A stretch of 33,359 nt of DNA from Fortiea sp. LEGE XX443 (GTDB lineage Bacteria; Cyanobacteriota; Cyanobacteriia; Cyanobacteriales; Nostocaceae): contig NZ_JADEXZ010000065.1 of assembly GCF_015206815.1 (NCBI RefSeq), positions 1 to 33,359 on the forward strand, given 5' to 3'. Below are positions 15,688 to 24,168 of the stretch, in pieces; position 1 is the first letter of the stretch; each line of letters opens with the position of its first letter. The notes under the pieces were generated by a model. The model did no database searches and was not told where the DNA came from. It saw only the letters and a list, made by a program, of their open reading frames with translations. A program made the translations under genes and the position numbers.

Positions 15688-17667
15688 ATGATTGAAAGGC
15701 TCAAATTTTTTTGGTTAGCCATTACCATTATTATCTTTACTTTAATTTCACTGGTATGGATAGGAATATTATCTGCTCAACAACCTGCGATAACTCATCC
15801 TTTAACATCATTAACCGAGGTAGAAATTACAACAGCTGTTGCAGTCATCCAAAAAGAAAAAGCTTTGAGTGATATGGCTGTATTTCCTGTTGTGACTTTA
15901 CAAGAGCCAAATAAAAATGAAGTTTTAAATTTTTCCCCAGGTAAATTATTTCAACGAAAAGCTTTTTTGGTAATCTATGAGCGATCGCAAAACAAAACCT
16001 ATGAAGGGGTAGTTGACTTACAAACTCAGTCTCTAACTTCTTGGAAAGAAATACCTCATGCTCAACCTGCGCTGGTTAATTCAGAATATGAACTAGCAAA
16101 TCATGCAGTAAAAGCTGATTCTAGATGGCAGAAAGCCATGCAAAAGCGGGGAATTACAAACTTTGATGATGTCAAAATTAATTGCTGGTCTTCTGGAATA
16201 CTCAGTAAACAGGAAGAAGCCGCGGGTAATCGTTTTTGTCGAGCCTTATCTTATTATCGAGGCGATCGCTGGAATTATTATAGTAGTCCAATTGAAGGTG
16301 TACTAGCAACTGTAAATTTAAATACAGGCCAAGTTGCCAGTTTTATAGATAGAGGTGTCATACCAATCTCTCAAGAAAACTGGAACTATGATATTAAATC
16401 TTTGGGCAAATTACTCATACCACCAAAAGCATTAAAAATCCTCCAACCTAATGGTAAAACCTTCCAAATTAATGGTAATGAAATTAGCTGGCAAGGTTGG
16501 AAGTTTCATTATTTGATACATCCCCGTGACGGGTTAGTGTTGTATTTAGTAAGTTACAAAGATGGTGAAAATATTCGACCAGTTTTGTACCGTGGTAGCT
16601 TATCAGAAATGGTAGTACCTTATGGTGATCCTAACCCTGCTTGGTCATTTCGCAATGCTTTTGATGTTGGTGAATATAATTTGGGTTTACTAGCTAACAC
16701 GATGGAGTTAGGTAAAGAAATTCCAGAAAATGGAGTTCTACTAGATGCTGTATTTGCCAACGAACAGGGAGAACCTTTCACAATGTCGGGTGTTGTTGGT
16801 ATTTACGAGCGCGATAACGGAGTTCTTTGGAAGCACTATGAATACAACACCCAACGCAACAATGTCCGTCGCAATCGTGAATTAGTTGTGATTATAACTA
16901 CAACAATTGACAACTACGATTACAGCATTAATTGGATTTTTCACCAAGATGGAATTTTAGAAGTACAGAACGAATTAACAGGAATTGTCCTAGTGCAGGG
17001 AACAACTTTAGAGAAAGAATCTCAAAATAATTCTTATGGAAGGCTATTAGCTAAGAATCTTTTGGGTGTAAATCATCAGCACTTTTTTAATTACCGTCTC
17101 GATATGGATGTAGATGGACAGGCAAATTCTGTAATGGAAATGAATGTTAATTCTTTGCCAATAAATGATAAAAATCCCCTAGGGAATGCGATCGCAGTAC
17201 AAGAAACTCCATTAACAACAGAAACCGCTGCTGTGCGTGATGTCGATATGAAACACAGCCGAGAATGGATGATTGCGAGTGCAGACAAAAAGAATACTCT
17301 GGGTGCTGGAACTGCATATATGCTAATACCTGGGGGAAATTCTAGATTTTTCCCAGTAGAAGGTGCAGAAATTCGTAAAAGGGCAGAATTCGCTACTCAT
17401 CACCTCTGGGTAACTAAATACAAACCAGATGAACTGTATGGTGGTGGCAATTATCCCAACCAAAGTCAACCAGGGCAAGGTTTACCAAAGTATATTTCCG
17501 ACGATGAATCATTAACAAATGAGGATATCGTTCTGTGGTACACAATGGGAATGACACACGTACCTCGTCCAGAAGATTGGCCTGTGATGCCTGTTCACCG
17601 TATTGGATTTAAGTTAGTTCCGAGAGGTTTCTTTAGCCGCAACCCAGTCATTAATTTGCCTGAGTAA
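15688..17667 (+). CDS. Copper-containing primary-amine oxidase
   Basis: 659 residues, the usual length. An N-terminal membrane segment (FFWLAITIIIFTLISLVWIG, about 5-26) indicates export or membrane anchoring outside the cytoplasm. The enzyme converts primary amines to aldehydes plus ammonia and hydrogen peroxide using copper and topaquinone. All active-site elements are visible: the topaquinone-precursor motif D-N-Y-D-Y with Tyr410, copper ligands His463 and His465 in N-H-Q-H-F and His624 in M-T-H-V-P, and the catalytic base Asp326 in F-D-V-G-E-Y. It stands alone, with a strong palindrome after the stop. A role in scavenging nitrogen from external amines is inference from the family. Confidence 0.92.
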   Translation: MIERLKFFWLAITIIIFTLISLVWIGILSAQQPAITHPLTSLTEVEITTAVAVIQKEKALSDMAVFPVVTLQEPNKNEVLNFSPGKLFQRKAFLVIYERSQNKTYEGVVDLQTQSLTSWKEIPHAQPALVNSEYELANHAVKADSRWQKAMQKRGITNFDDVKINCWSSGILSKQEEAAGNRFCRALSYYRGDRWNYYSSPIEGVLATVNLNTGQVASFIDRGVIPISQENWNYDIKSLGKLLIPPKALKILQPNGKTFQINGNEISWQGWKFHYLIHPRDGLVLYLVSYKDGENIRPVLYRGSLSEMVVPYGDPNPAWSFRNAFDVGEYNLGLLANTMELGKEIPENGVLLDAVFANEQGEPFTMSGVVGIYERDNGVLWKHYEYNTQRNNVRRNRELVVIITTTIDNYDYSINWIFHQDGILEVQNELTGIVLVQGTTLEKESQNNSYGRLLAKNLLGVNHQHFFNYRLDMDVDGQANSVMEMNVNSLPINDKNPLGNAIAVQETPLTTETAAVRDVDMKHSREWMIASADKKNTLGAGTAYMLIPGGNSRFFPVEGAEIRKRAEFATHHLWVTKYKPDELYGGGNYPNQSQPGQGLPKYISDDESLTNEDIVLWYTMGMTHVPRPEDWPVMPVHRIGFKLVPRGFFSRNPVINLPE

Positions 17668-17672
17668 GCTCC

Positions 17673-17705
17673 AGATCCCCGACTTCTCAAAAAAGTCGGG
17701 GATCT
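17673..17705. terminator. 13-bp palindrome after the amine oxidase gene
   Basis: AGATCCCCGACTT (17673-17685) and AAGTCGGGGATCT (17693-17705) are perfect complements around a 7-nt loop. The T tract after it is weak (AGTTCTTC), so it may act as a terminator or simply be a dispersed palindrome. Confidence 0.6.
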
Positions 17706-18044
17706 AGTTCTTCGCAAATAATTAGCGATCGCCATTCACGCAATAAAAGATATATTTAGAAATATTAAGAATAATTTCTCTAAATTTATGAATAAATGTT
17801 GAATACCTGCTCTATCTCGATAAATAGATTTGCACAACACTAAGATTTATTTCGTTAAACAATATATCGGTTGCTAAAGTTAGAAGCTGAACTCCAATCA
17901 TGAGAAAGGTTTCAGCGATCGCCACGGTAATAAACTAGTAAATAGTCCTATTTATTCAGTGCTACAAGTTTTGAGACAATCAAAGACTAAATAATTCCGC
18001 AATCATAGTCCACCTCTGATTCAGTTCACAAGGGAGAACGCCTG
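17706..18044. other. Leader region of chlB
   Basis: 339 AT-rich bases with HIP1 sites near 17725 and 17916. AAGGGAG at 18030-18036 is the chlB ribosome-binding site. A promoter must lie here but no unambiguous one was found. Confidence 0.4.
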
Positions 18045-19571
18045 ATGAAATTGGCTTACTGGATGTATGCAGGCCCAGCCCATATTGGCACTTTACGAAT
18101 CGCCACTTCGTTTAAAAACGTTCATGCGATTATGCACGCCCCACTCGGAGATGATTACTTTAACGTCATGCGCTCCATGCTATCGCGGGAGCGAGACTTT
18201 ACACCAGTAACAACCAGTGTTGTCGATCGCAATGTTTTGGCGCGTGGTTCTCAAGAAAAGGTGGTTGACAACATTACTCGCAAAGATGCTGAAGAACACC
18301 CAGATTTGATTGTGTTAACTCCCACTTGCACCTCTAGTATTTTGCAAGAAGATTTGCACAACTTTGTGGAACGCGCCCGAATTGAGGCTAAAGGCGATGT
18401 GCTGTTGGCGGATGTAAATCATTATCGTGCTAACGAATTGCAAGCAGGCGATCGCACCCTGCATCAAATCGTCCAATACTACATCGAGAAAGCCCGCAAA
18501 AAAGGCGAACTACCTACAACCAAAACCGAAAAGCCATCAGTTAACATTATCGGTATTTCTACCCTTGGTTTTCACAACAACCACGACTGCACCGAACTGA
18601 AAAAACTCATGGGAGATTTGGGAATTGAGGTGAATGCAGTCATTCCCGAAGGTGCATCAGTTCACGAGTTGAAGAATTTACCCAAGGCTTGGTTTAACTT
18701 AGTTCCTTACCGAGAACTCGGTTTAATGACAGCTGATTACCTCCAAGCCGAATTCGGCACACCTTGTATAGACATTACCCCGATGGGTGTAGTGGAAACT
18801 GCCCGTTGTATCCGCAAGATTCAACAGGTAATTAACGAACAAGGCGCAAATGTTAACTACGAAGATTATATTAACGAACAAACCTTGCATGTCTCCCAAG
18901 CTGCTTGGTTTTCCCGTTCCATCGACTGTCAGAATTTGACTGGTAAGAAAGCTGTAGTATTTGGCGACAATACCCACGCCGCCGCCCTCACCAAAATTCT
19001 CTCACGAGAAATGGGGATTCATGTAGTTTGGGCAGGAACTTACTGTAAATACGATGCTGATTGGTTCCGCGAACAGGTAAGCGAATATTGCGACGAAGTG
19101 CTGATTACTGATGATCATGGCGCAATTGGAGACGCGATCGCCCGTGTCGAACCCTCAGCCATTTTCGGTACACAAATGGAACGCCACGTTGGTAAACGCT
19201 TAGATATTCCTTGCGGTGTCATTGCTGCACCTATTCATGTGCAGAACTTCCCTATTGGTTACAAACCATTTTTAGGTTACGAAGGTACAAATCAAATCAC
19301 AGATTTAATCTACAATTCCTTCACTTTAGGAATGGAAGATCATCTATTAGAAATATTTGGCGGACACGATACGAAGGAAGTAATTACTAAAGGTATTTCT
19401 GCCGGATCTGATTTGAATTGGACTAAAGATGGGCTAGCAGAATTGAACAAAATACCTGGATTTGTGCGCGGTAAAGTGAAGCGAAATACTGAAAAATTCG
19501 CCCGCGATCGCGGCTTTAAAGACATCAATGCTGAGGTGCTATACGCTGCTAAAGAAGCTGTCGGAGCTTAA
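18045..19571 (+). CDS. chlB: Light-independent protochlorophyllide reductase subunit B
   Basis: 508 residues, the standard length. ChlB pairs with ChlN as the catalytic component of the dark-operative enzyme that reduces protochlorophyllide to chlorophyllide a; ChlL supplies electrons. The start [20 protein letters not shown] is diagnostic, and [14 protein letters not shown] carries the cysteine that, with ChlN cysteines, ligates the NB cluster region. The nitrogenase-like middle ([20 protein letters not shown]) and the C-terminal ChlB domain ([17 protein letters not shown]) are complete. chlL and chlN are not in the window, as in many cyanobacteria where chlB is separate. The enzyme is oxygen-sensitive and matters most in darkness. 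Confidence 0.97.
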   Translation: MKLAYWMYAGPAHIGTLRIATSFKNVHAIMHAPLGDDYFNVMRSMLSRERDFTPVTTSVVDRNVLARGSQEKVVDNITRKDAEEHPDLIVLTPTCTSSILQEDLHNFVERARIEAKGDVLLADVNHYRANELQAGDRTLHQIVQYYIEKARKKGELPTTKTEKPSVNIIGISTLGFHNNHDCTELKKLMGDLGIEVNAVIPEGASVHELKNLPKAWFNLVPYRELGLMTADYLQAEFGTPCIDITPMGVVETARCIRKIQQVINEQGANVNYEDYINEQTLHVSQAAWFSRSIDCQNLTGKKAVVFGDNTHAAALTKILSREMGIHVVWAGTYCKYDADWFREQVSEYCDEVLITDDHGAIGDAIARVEPSAIFGTQMERHVGKRLDIPCGVIAAPIHVQNFPIGYKPFLGYEGTNQITDLIYNSFTLGMEDHLLEIFGGHDTKEVITKGISAGSDLNWTKDGLAELNKIPGFVRGKVKRNTEKFARDRGFKDINAEVLYAAKEAVGA

Positions 19572-19594
19572 CTAAAATTATTTTGTAATAGTTT

Positions 19595-19625
19595 AAAGTG
19601 AAGAGTAATTACTACTCTTCACTTT
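19595..19625. terminator. Bidirectional terminator between chlB and the PIN toxin gene
   Basis: AAAGTGAAGAGTA (19595-19607) and TACTCTTCACTTT (19613-19625) are a perfect 13-bp stem with a 5-nt loop. A T-rich stretch follows on the plus strand and A-rich sequence precedes it, so it can serve both convergent genes. It reaches the stop codon of the PIN gene. Confidence 0.85.
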
Positions 19626-20059
19626 TATTTTGGTGATTGCACTAACTGGGCTATATCTTCACCAAGCCGAGTAAAATCATTAGTGTTAAGAGTTAATAAA
19701 ACATCTACATTTGCTTTAATAGCAGCTTGAGCAATCAAGGCATCGTAAATTCCACCACCGGGAAGATTTAAAGTTACCATCCTGGCTATTGTGTCTTGAT
19801 AATCCTCAGCAGTGAGAACAATTTTATGAAACTTATTGAGATTTTCTTGAACTAATCTTTGTGCTAGTTCTGGTTTAATTTTTGGTTTTTGAGGAAGGCG
19901 AGTCAGTATGGCATAAAGTTCAGCTAGAGTATGATTTGAAACAAAACCTTCTATTTGCCCTGTCTGAACACGCTGTAACCAAGGTAAACTTATTGAGTAA
20001 TAGGGATGATCTGCCACAATTGCAGCAACAAGTACAGAAGTATCAAATAATATTTTCAC
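19625..20059 (-). CDS. PIN-domain (VapC-like) toxin
   Basis: 144 residues from GTG 20059, chosen because it overlaps the antitoxin's TGA by 4 nt (GTGA); a TTG one codon earlier is possible. PIN ribonuclease acidic residues are visible: Asp in ILFDTSVLVAAIV, Glu in H-T-L-A-E-L-Y-A, Asp in GGGIYDALIAQAA and Asp in TLNTNDFTRLG. VapC-type toxins cleave specific RNAs. It forms a toxin-antitoxin pair with the overlapping upstream gene. Confidence 0.85.
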   Translation of the reverse strand: MKILFDTSVLVAAIVADHPYYSISLPWLQRVQTGQIEGFVSNHTLAELYAILTRLPQKPKIKPELAQRLVQENLNKFHKIVLTAEDYQDTIARMVTLNLPGGGIYDALIAQAAIKANVDVLLTLNTNDFTRLGEDIAQLVQSPK

Positions 20060-20301
20060 CAAGCTATAAATTTTTGAATTCGCTCTTCTCTTAAATCATG
20101 AACAGCCGTTTCCCAGTTTTTTGAGCCTTGCGTTTTGACTACTAAGACACCTTCAACATATTCCGTAATATAATTTTCTTCTATCTGTTCATTTTTTTCT
20201 TCTGTCAGTCCTAAAAATTCAACAAAATCTAAAACTTCCTGTAATTTATTATCAGGCAGATGTTCTATTTTTTCTAAAATTTTTTCTTTGAGATAATTCA
20301 T
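20056..20301 (-). CDS. Antitoxin partner of the PIN toxin (DUF2281/VapB-like)
   Basis: 81 residues. The N-terminus LKEKILEKIEHLPDNKLQEV with the following L-D-F-V-E-F-L is the common DUF2281-type helix of cyanobacterial antitoxins. The C-terminus (WETAVHDLREERIQKFIAW) is the probable toxin-binding part. It immediately precedes and overlaps the PIN gene. The promoter should be in the 82-bp divergent spacer shared with the DUF4926 gene. Confidence 0.75.
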   Translation of the reverse strand: MNYLKEKILEKIEHLPDNKLQEVLDFVEFLGLTEEKNEQIEENYITEYVEGVLVVKTQGSKNWETAVHDLREERIQKFIAW

Positions 20302-20383
20302 ACTTACATTTACTAGATTCTGGATAATAACGTATATTGATTATTCTAATTATAAAATATATCAAAAATATAAACTATTACAA

Positions 20384-20635
20384 ATGACAAAAGTTAGCTT
20401 ATTTCAGTGGGCAGAACTGAAACAGGATGTACCTAACAGCCCTGTAAAAGCTGGACATAAGGGAGTTGTACTAGATTATCTCAATCCAACTCCGACTCAA
20501 AAAGAACCTGGATATATATTAGAAGTCTTTCAAAATGGCGAAACATTAGATGTGGTTTCTGTACCTATTTCTTGGGTAAAACTTTTACCTAAAATTTGGA
20601 GAAGTACTGAAAGCACTACAAAACAGACAGCTTGA
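20384..20635 (+). CDS. DUF4926 small protein
   Basis: 83 residues with the DUF4926 pattern: L-K-Q-D-V-P-N-S-P-V-K-A-G-H-K-G-V-V-L-D-Y (about 13-33), then G-Y-I-L-E-V-F-Q-N-G-E-T (about 47-58). This is a small beta-barrel-like domain often encoded beside toxin-antitoxin or restriction genes; its function is unknown. It is divergent from the PIN module (82 bp apart) and shows no partner on its own strand. Confidence 0.75.
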   Translation: MTKVSLFQWAELKQDVPNSPVKAGHKGVVLDYLNPTPTQKEPGYILEVFQNGETLDVVSVPISWVKLLPKIWRSTESTTKQTA

Positions 20636-21052
20636 GCTTTTCACTATCTTTACTTAAAATTTTAATTCAGCGTCAGCGTTGAGAGTTTATTCATATCTCT
20701 TAATTTATAGTTATTTTTATTACATTTTCCTAAAAAGTAATATTTCATGGCAGAGTATTGCTAGTCTCTACACCTTGACAGAGCAAGCGTTTTAATCTAT
20801 TTAAGTAAGCCGTTACCTTAAGCTTGCGAATTAATACTGATAAATAAAATTTAATGTTCACTAATTATTACAATACAAGCTTATTAGTTGAGCGATCCCG
20901 CAAGCCAAAATAGCTCATCTACTGATTCACCGTTGTATTTCCAGCAACGAGGTATAAAAACATATCAAAAAAACATAGTATTTTCTGATCAAAAAATCTG
21001 GGGAAGGCGTGATAAGGTTTAAATCCAACCCATTCCATTCGCGCTTCTCACC
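20636..21052. other. Upstream region of the CyRepA1-type gene; possible origin
   Basis: 417 AT-rich bases. A 7-bp inverted repeat GCTTGCG/CGCAAGC (20822-20828, 20899-20905) encloses a very AT-rich core with CTAAT/ATTAG and AAGCTT elements. No ordered iterons were found. If the downstream Rep protein is active, this is where an origin would be sought; that is inference. Confidence 0.35.
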
Positions 21053-24000
21053 ATGTATCTACACTATTTAGAACCCAAACACCTTGAAGAGTTAGTCAAG
21101 GGTAGTAGTATAGATTTATACTTAGCGCAATTAAACTTTAAATCTCTTCAAGGTGCGATCGCCTATGAGTACCTGTTAATTTCTGAACTACTGCCGCGTA
21201 CCAACGTTGGTATGATTAAAAGTGGCTGGTTACAGCGTTACAGTCATATCACCACAGGCGGTTGGTGGTGTGCTGGACTCGATCCGCTAAATAATTGGCA
21301 ATTGATGGAATGGGGATGCTTTAAGCCAGATCAACCCCGCACCAAAGATGATGGCAAAGCAATTAAATATGAACATCCTCCCAGCACACCCACGCGCGTA
21401 TTCTATTTGCGGGTAACGCTGGAAGTGTGGCAAGAAACTGCACAGCGTTACAATCTCAATTTACCTAACGACATCAGCGTTAATTCTAGTGGGGAAGCTG
21501 TTGGTTTTTGGCAATGGGTGATGGAACAGAACATACCCGTGATTATCTGTGAAGGTGCGAAGAAAGCAGCCGCACTGTTGACACAGGGGTATGCTGCAAT
21601 CGCAATTCCAGGAATTACCAGCGGTTATCGAGTTGTCAAAGATGGATTCGGTAAAGTTACCAGTCGTCAACTTATTCCTGACTTAAGGTTATTTGCAACT
21701 GCAAAACGCAGCGTATATATATGTTTTGATTTTGAAACTAAACCTAAAACTATAGCAGCAGTAAATAATGCGATCGCTCAAATTGGCAGCTTATTTCAAG
21801 AAAAAAATTGCATCGTCAGAGTTATAGAACTTCCAGGCCCTGAAAAAGGCGTTGATGAGCTAATCGTTGCCAAAAATGCCAGTGCTTTTAATAAAATCTA
21901 TCGCCAAAGTGTTGATTTAGAAATTTACCTAGCTCAAACCAAGCCACACACAGAATTAACTATTCCACCTGCATTAACAATCAACCGTCCTTATTTAGGA
22001 GAGATATCTTTTCCTAGTTCAGGATTAGTAGGTGTTAAATCAGCTAAAGGTACAGGTAAAACGACAGCATTACAAGCCATTGTTAAAGAAGCAAAAAATA
22101 AAAATCAGCCCGTATTATTAATTACCCACAGAATCCAGTTAGGAAAATTTTTATGTGACAAAGTTGGGATAAATTGGGGTTTAAATACTAATAATCATCA
22201 TTTATTATCTTATGTTGAAACCAAAATTACTGAGTCTTTTGGTTTATGTGTTGACTCTATTTGGAAAATTAACTCAGATAATTGGCAAGGTGGAATAGTT
22301 ATATTAGATGAAGTGGAGCAATTATTATGGCATTTATTAAATAGCGATACTTGCAAAAACAAACGCGTTAAAATTTTAAAGAATTTCCAGAAATTAATCA
22401 CCACAGTTTTAAAAACTGGAGGTTTAGTAATCGCCCAGGATGCTGATTTGTCAGATGTATCCTTAGAATATTTGCATGGTTTATCAGGAACTAAGTTAAT
22501 GCCTTGGGTGCTGGTAAATCAATGGAAACCGCAACGCGGATGGGATATAACTTTTTATGATTCACCAAACCCCACACCACTAATTCACCAATTAGAATTA
22601 GATTTACTTGCCGGACGTAAATGCTACGTCACTACTGATAGTCGTTCTGGACGTTATAGTTGCGAAACTATTGAAAATTATCTCAAAGAAAGATTAGAAA
22701 AATTACGCTACCAGTTTCCTAAAAGCTTAGTAATTAGTAGTAGAACTACAAATACACCTGGACATGCAGCAGTTGAGTTTGTAGCAACTATTAACCAAAA
22801 AATTGCCGATTACGACACACTGTTTGTCACACCCAGTCTAGGAACTGGTATTAGTATTGATGTTCAACATTTTGATAGAGTTTATGGCATTTTTCAAGGT
22901 GTAATTCCTGATTCTGAAGCACGACAAGCATTAGCACGCGTGAGAGATAATGTACCGCGAATTGTTTGGTGTGCTAAACGAGGAATTGGTTTAATTGGTA
23001 GTGGTAGTACAAATTATCGGTTACTATCAGATTGGTATCAAGCCAATCAAACAGAAAATTTAGCATTACTTAGCCCACTACATAAAATAGATGTAGATTT
23101 ACCTTTAGTATATGACCCAATTCATTTACGTACTTGGGCTAAATTATCTGCTAGAGTCAATGCTTCTATTCGTCTCTATCGTCAGTCTATGCAAGATGGC
23201 TTAACTGCTGACGGACATCAAATCTGGCTACGGAGTAACGCTGTTCACAATAATATTATTCGAGATTTACGTTTAGCATTTTTAGCAACTGATCCTAGTG
23301 ATTTAGCAACACGAAAAAGATTAATTTTAGAAATTGTTAAAGTCCAAAAAGATTGGTCAGATAAACGCCAAAAGGCTAAAGATATTAAACAGCAGATGCA
23401 GGAAATCAAACAAAAAAATCAATTAGTCACGGCGACGATTATTGCAGAAACAAAAGATATTGATTATGTAGAATATCAACAGCTATCATCAAAAAATTCT
23501 CTAACAGATGTCGAGCGTAATCAAATTTACAAATATACTCTCAAACAAAAATATGGTGTAGAAGTTACTCCCTTACTAAAAATGCGAGATGATCAAGGCT
23601 ATTATGCTCAATTATTAATTCACTATTATTTGACCCACGAAAGTGATTATTTTCACGTTAGAGATCAGTATGAATGGCAACAGCAATTGCTTTGGGGTGA
23701 AGGAAAAGTGTTTTTACCAGATATCAAAACATATACCTTCAAGGTTGAAGCAATGAGAGCTTTAGGAATGGTACAGTTTCTTGATCCAGAAAGAAAATTT
23801 GCAGAGAATGATGCTGATTTATTGTGGTTAAGAGAAGTTGTTGACCAACACAGTAAACATATTAAACGCGTTCTAGGAATTGATTTAGTTAGGGAAGAAG
23901 AAACTATATCACCAATCAAAATACTGAGTAAATTGCTCAAGTTGTTAGGATTAAAGTTAAAATCAGTTAATGAAGGTTATCAATTAGACCCTGATACTTT

Positions 24001-24160
24001 CTACGATGGCAGGGAAAAAATATTTTTAGCATGGTATCAACGAGATGAGTTGATGTTAGCCAATCTTAAAAATGTGCAATTAGAAATGACTAATGTATCA
24101 AATTGGAAATTTGAGCCTGTTAAGAATCAGTCTATATTAGCGAGTTTATCAATGAGATAA
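21053..24160 (+). CDS. CyRepA1-family plasmid replication protein (DUF3854 plus helicase-like ATPase)
   Basis: 1035 residues. About 155-270 is the DUF3854/Toprim-like part (VIICEGAKKAAALLTQGYAA, then V-Y-I-C-F-D-F-E and P-G-P-E-K-G-V-D-E-L), as in primases of mobile elements. About 320-440 is a P-loop module: Walker A in SAKGTGKTTAL (Lys336), L-L-I-T-H-R after it and Walker B V-I-L-D-E-V-E-Q near 418. A second helicase-like half continues through LFVTPSLGTGISIDVQHFDR and EARQALARVRDN. The C-terminal third is helical and charged. This layout is that of the cyanobacterial replication protein A1 family, known as an initiator of small and larger cyanobacterial plasmids. Here it lies among chromosomal-type genes, next to a toxin-antitoxin pair, and ends 8 nt from a convergent kinase gene. 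No frameshift or stop was seen. Confidence 0.8.
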   Translation: MYLHYLEPKHLEELVKGSSIDLYLAQLNFKSLQGAIAYEYLLISELLPRTNVGMIKSGWLQRYSHITTGGWWCAGLDPLNNWQLMEWGCFKPDQPRTKDDGKAIKYEHPPSTPTRVFYLRVTLEVWQETAQRYNLNLPNDISVNSSGEAVGFWQWVMEQNIPVIICEGAKKAAALLTQGYAAIAIPGITSGYRVVKDGFGKVTSRQLIPDLRLFATAKRSVYICFDFETKPKTIAAVNNAIAQIGSLFQEKNCIVRVIELPGPEKGVDELIVAKNASAFNKIYRQSVDLEIYLAQTKPHTELTIPPALTINRPYLGEISFPSSGLVGVKSAKGTGKTTALQAIVKEAKNKNQPVLLITHRIQLGKFLCDKVGINWGLNTNNHHLLSYVETKITESFGLCVDSIWKINSDNWQGGIVILDEVEQLLWHLLNSDTCKNKRVKILKNFQKLITTVLKTGGLVIAQDADLSDVSLEYLHGLSGTKLMPWVLVNQWKPQRGWDITFYDSPNPTPLIHQLELDLLAGRKCYVTTDSRSGRYSCETIENYLKERLEKLRYQFPKSLVISSRTTNTPGHAAVEFVATINQKIADYDTLFVTPSLGTGISIDVQHFDRVYGIFQGVIPDSEARQALARVRDNVPRIVWCAKRGIGLIGSGSTNYRLLSDWYQANQTENLALLSPLHKIDVDLPLVYDPIHLRTWAKLSARVNASIRLYRQSMQDGLTADGHQIWLRSNAVHNNIIRDLRLAFLATDPSDLATRKRLILEIVKVQKDWSDKRQKAKDIKQQMQEIKQKNQLVTATIIAETKDIDYVEYQQLSSKNSLTDVERNQIYKYTLKQKYGVEVTPLLKMRDDQGYYAQLLIHYYLTHESDYFHVRDQYEWQQQLLWGEGKVFLPDIKTYTFKVEAMRALGMVQFLDPERKFAENDADLLWLREVVDQHSKHIKRVLGIDLVREEETISPIKILSKLLKLLGLKLKSVNEGYQLDPDTFYDGREKIFLAWYQRDELMLANLKNVQLEMTNVSNWKFEPVKNQSILASLSMR

Positions 24161-24168
24161 ATTACAAT

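Noticed and set aside
20820-20905. Iterons or DnaA boxes before the Rep gene.
   Set aside because: Only one 7-bp inverted repeat was found; no ordered direct repeats or TTATCCACA-like boxes.
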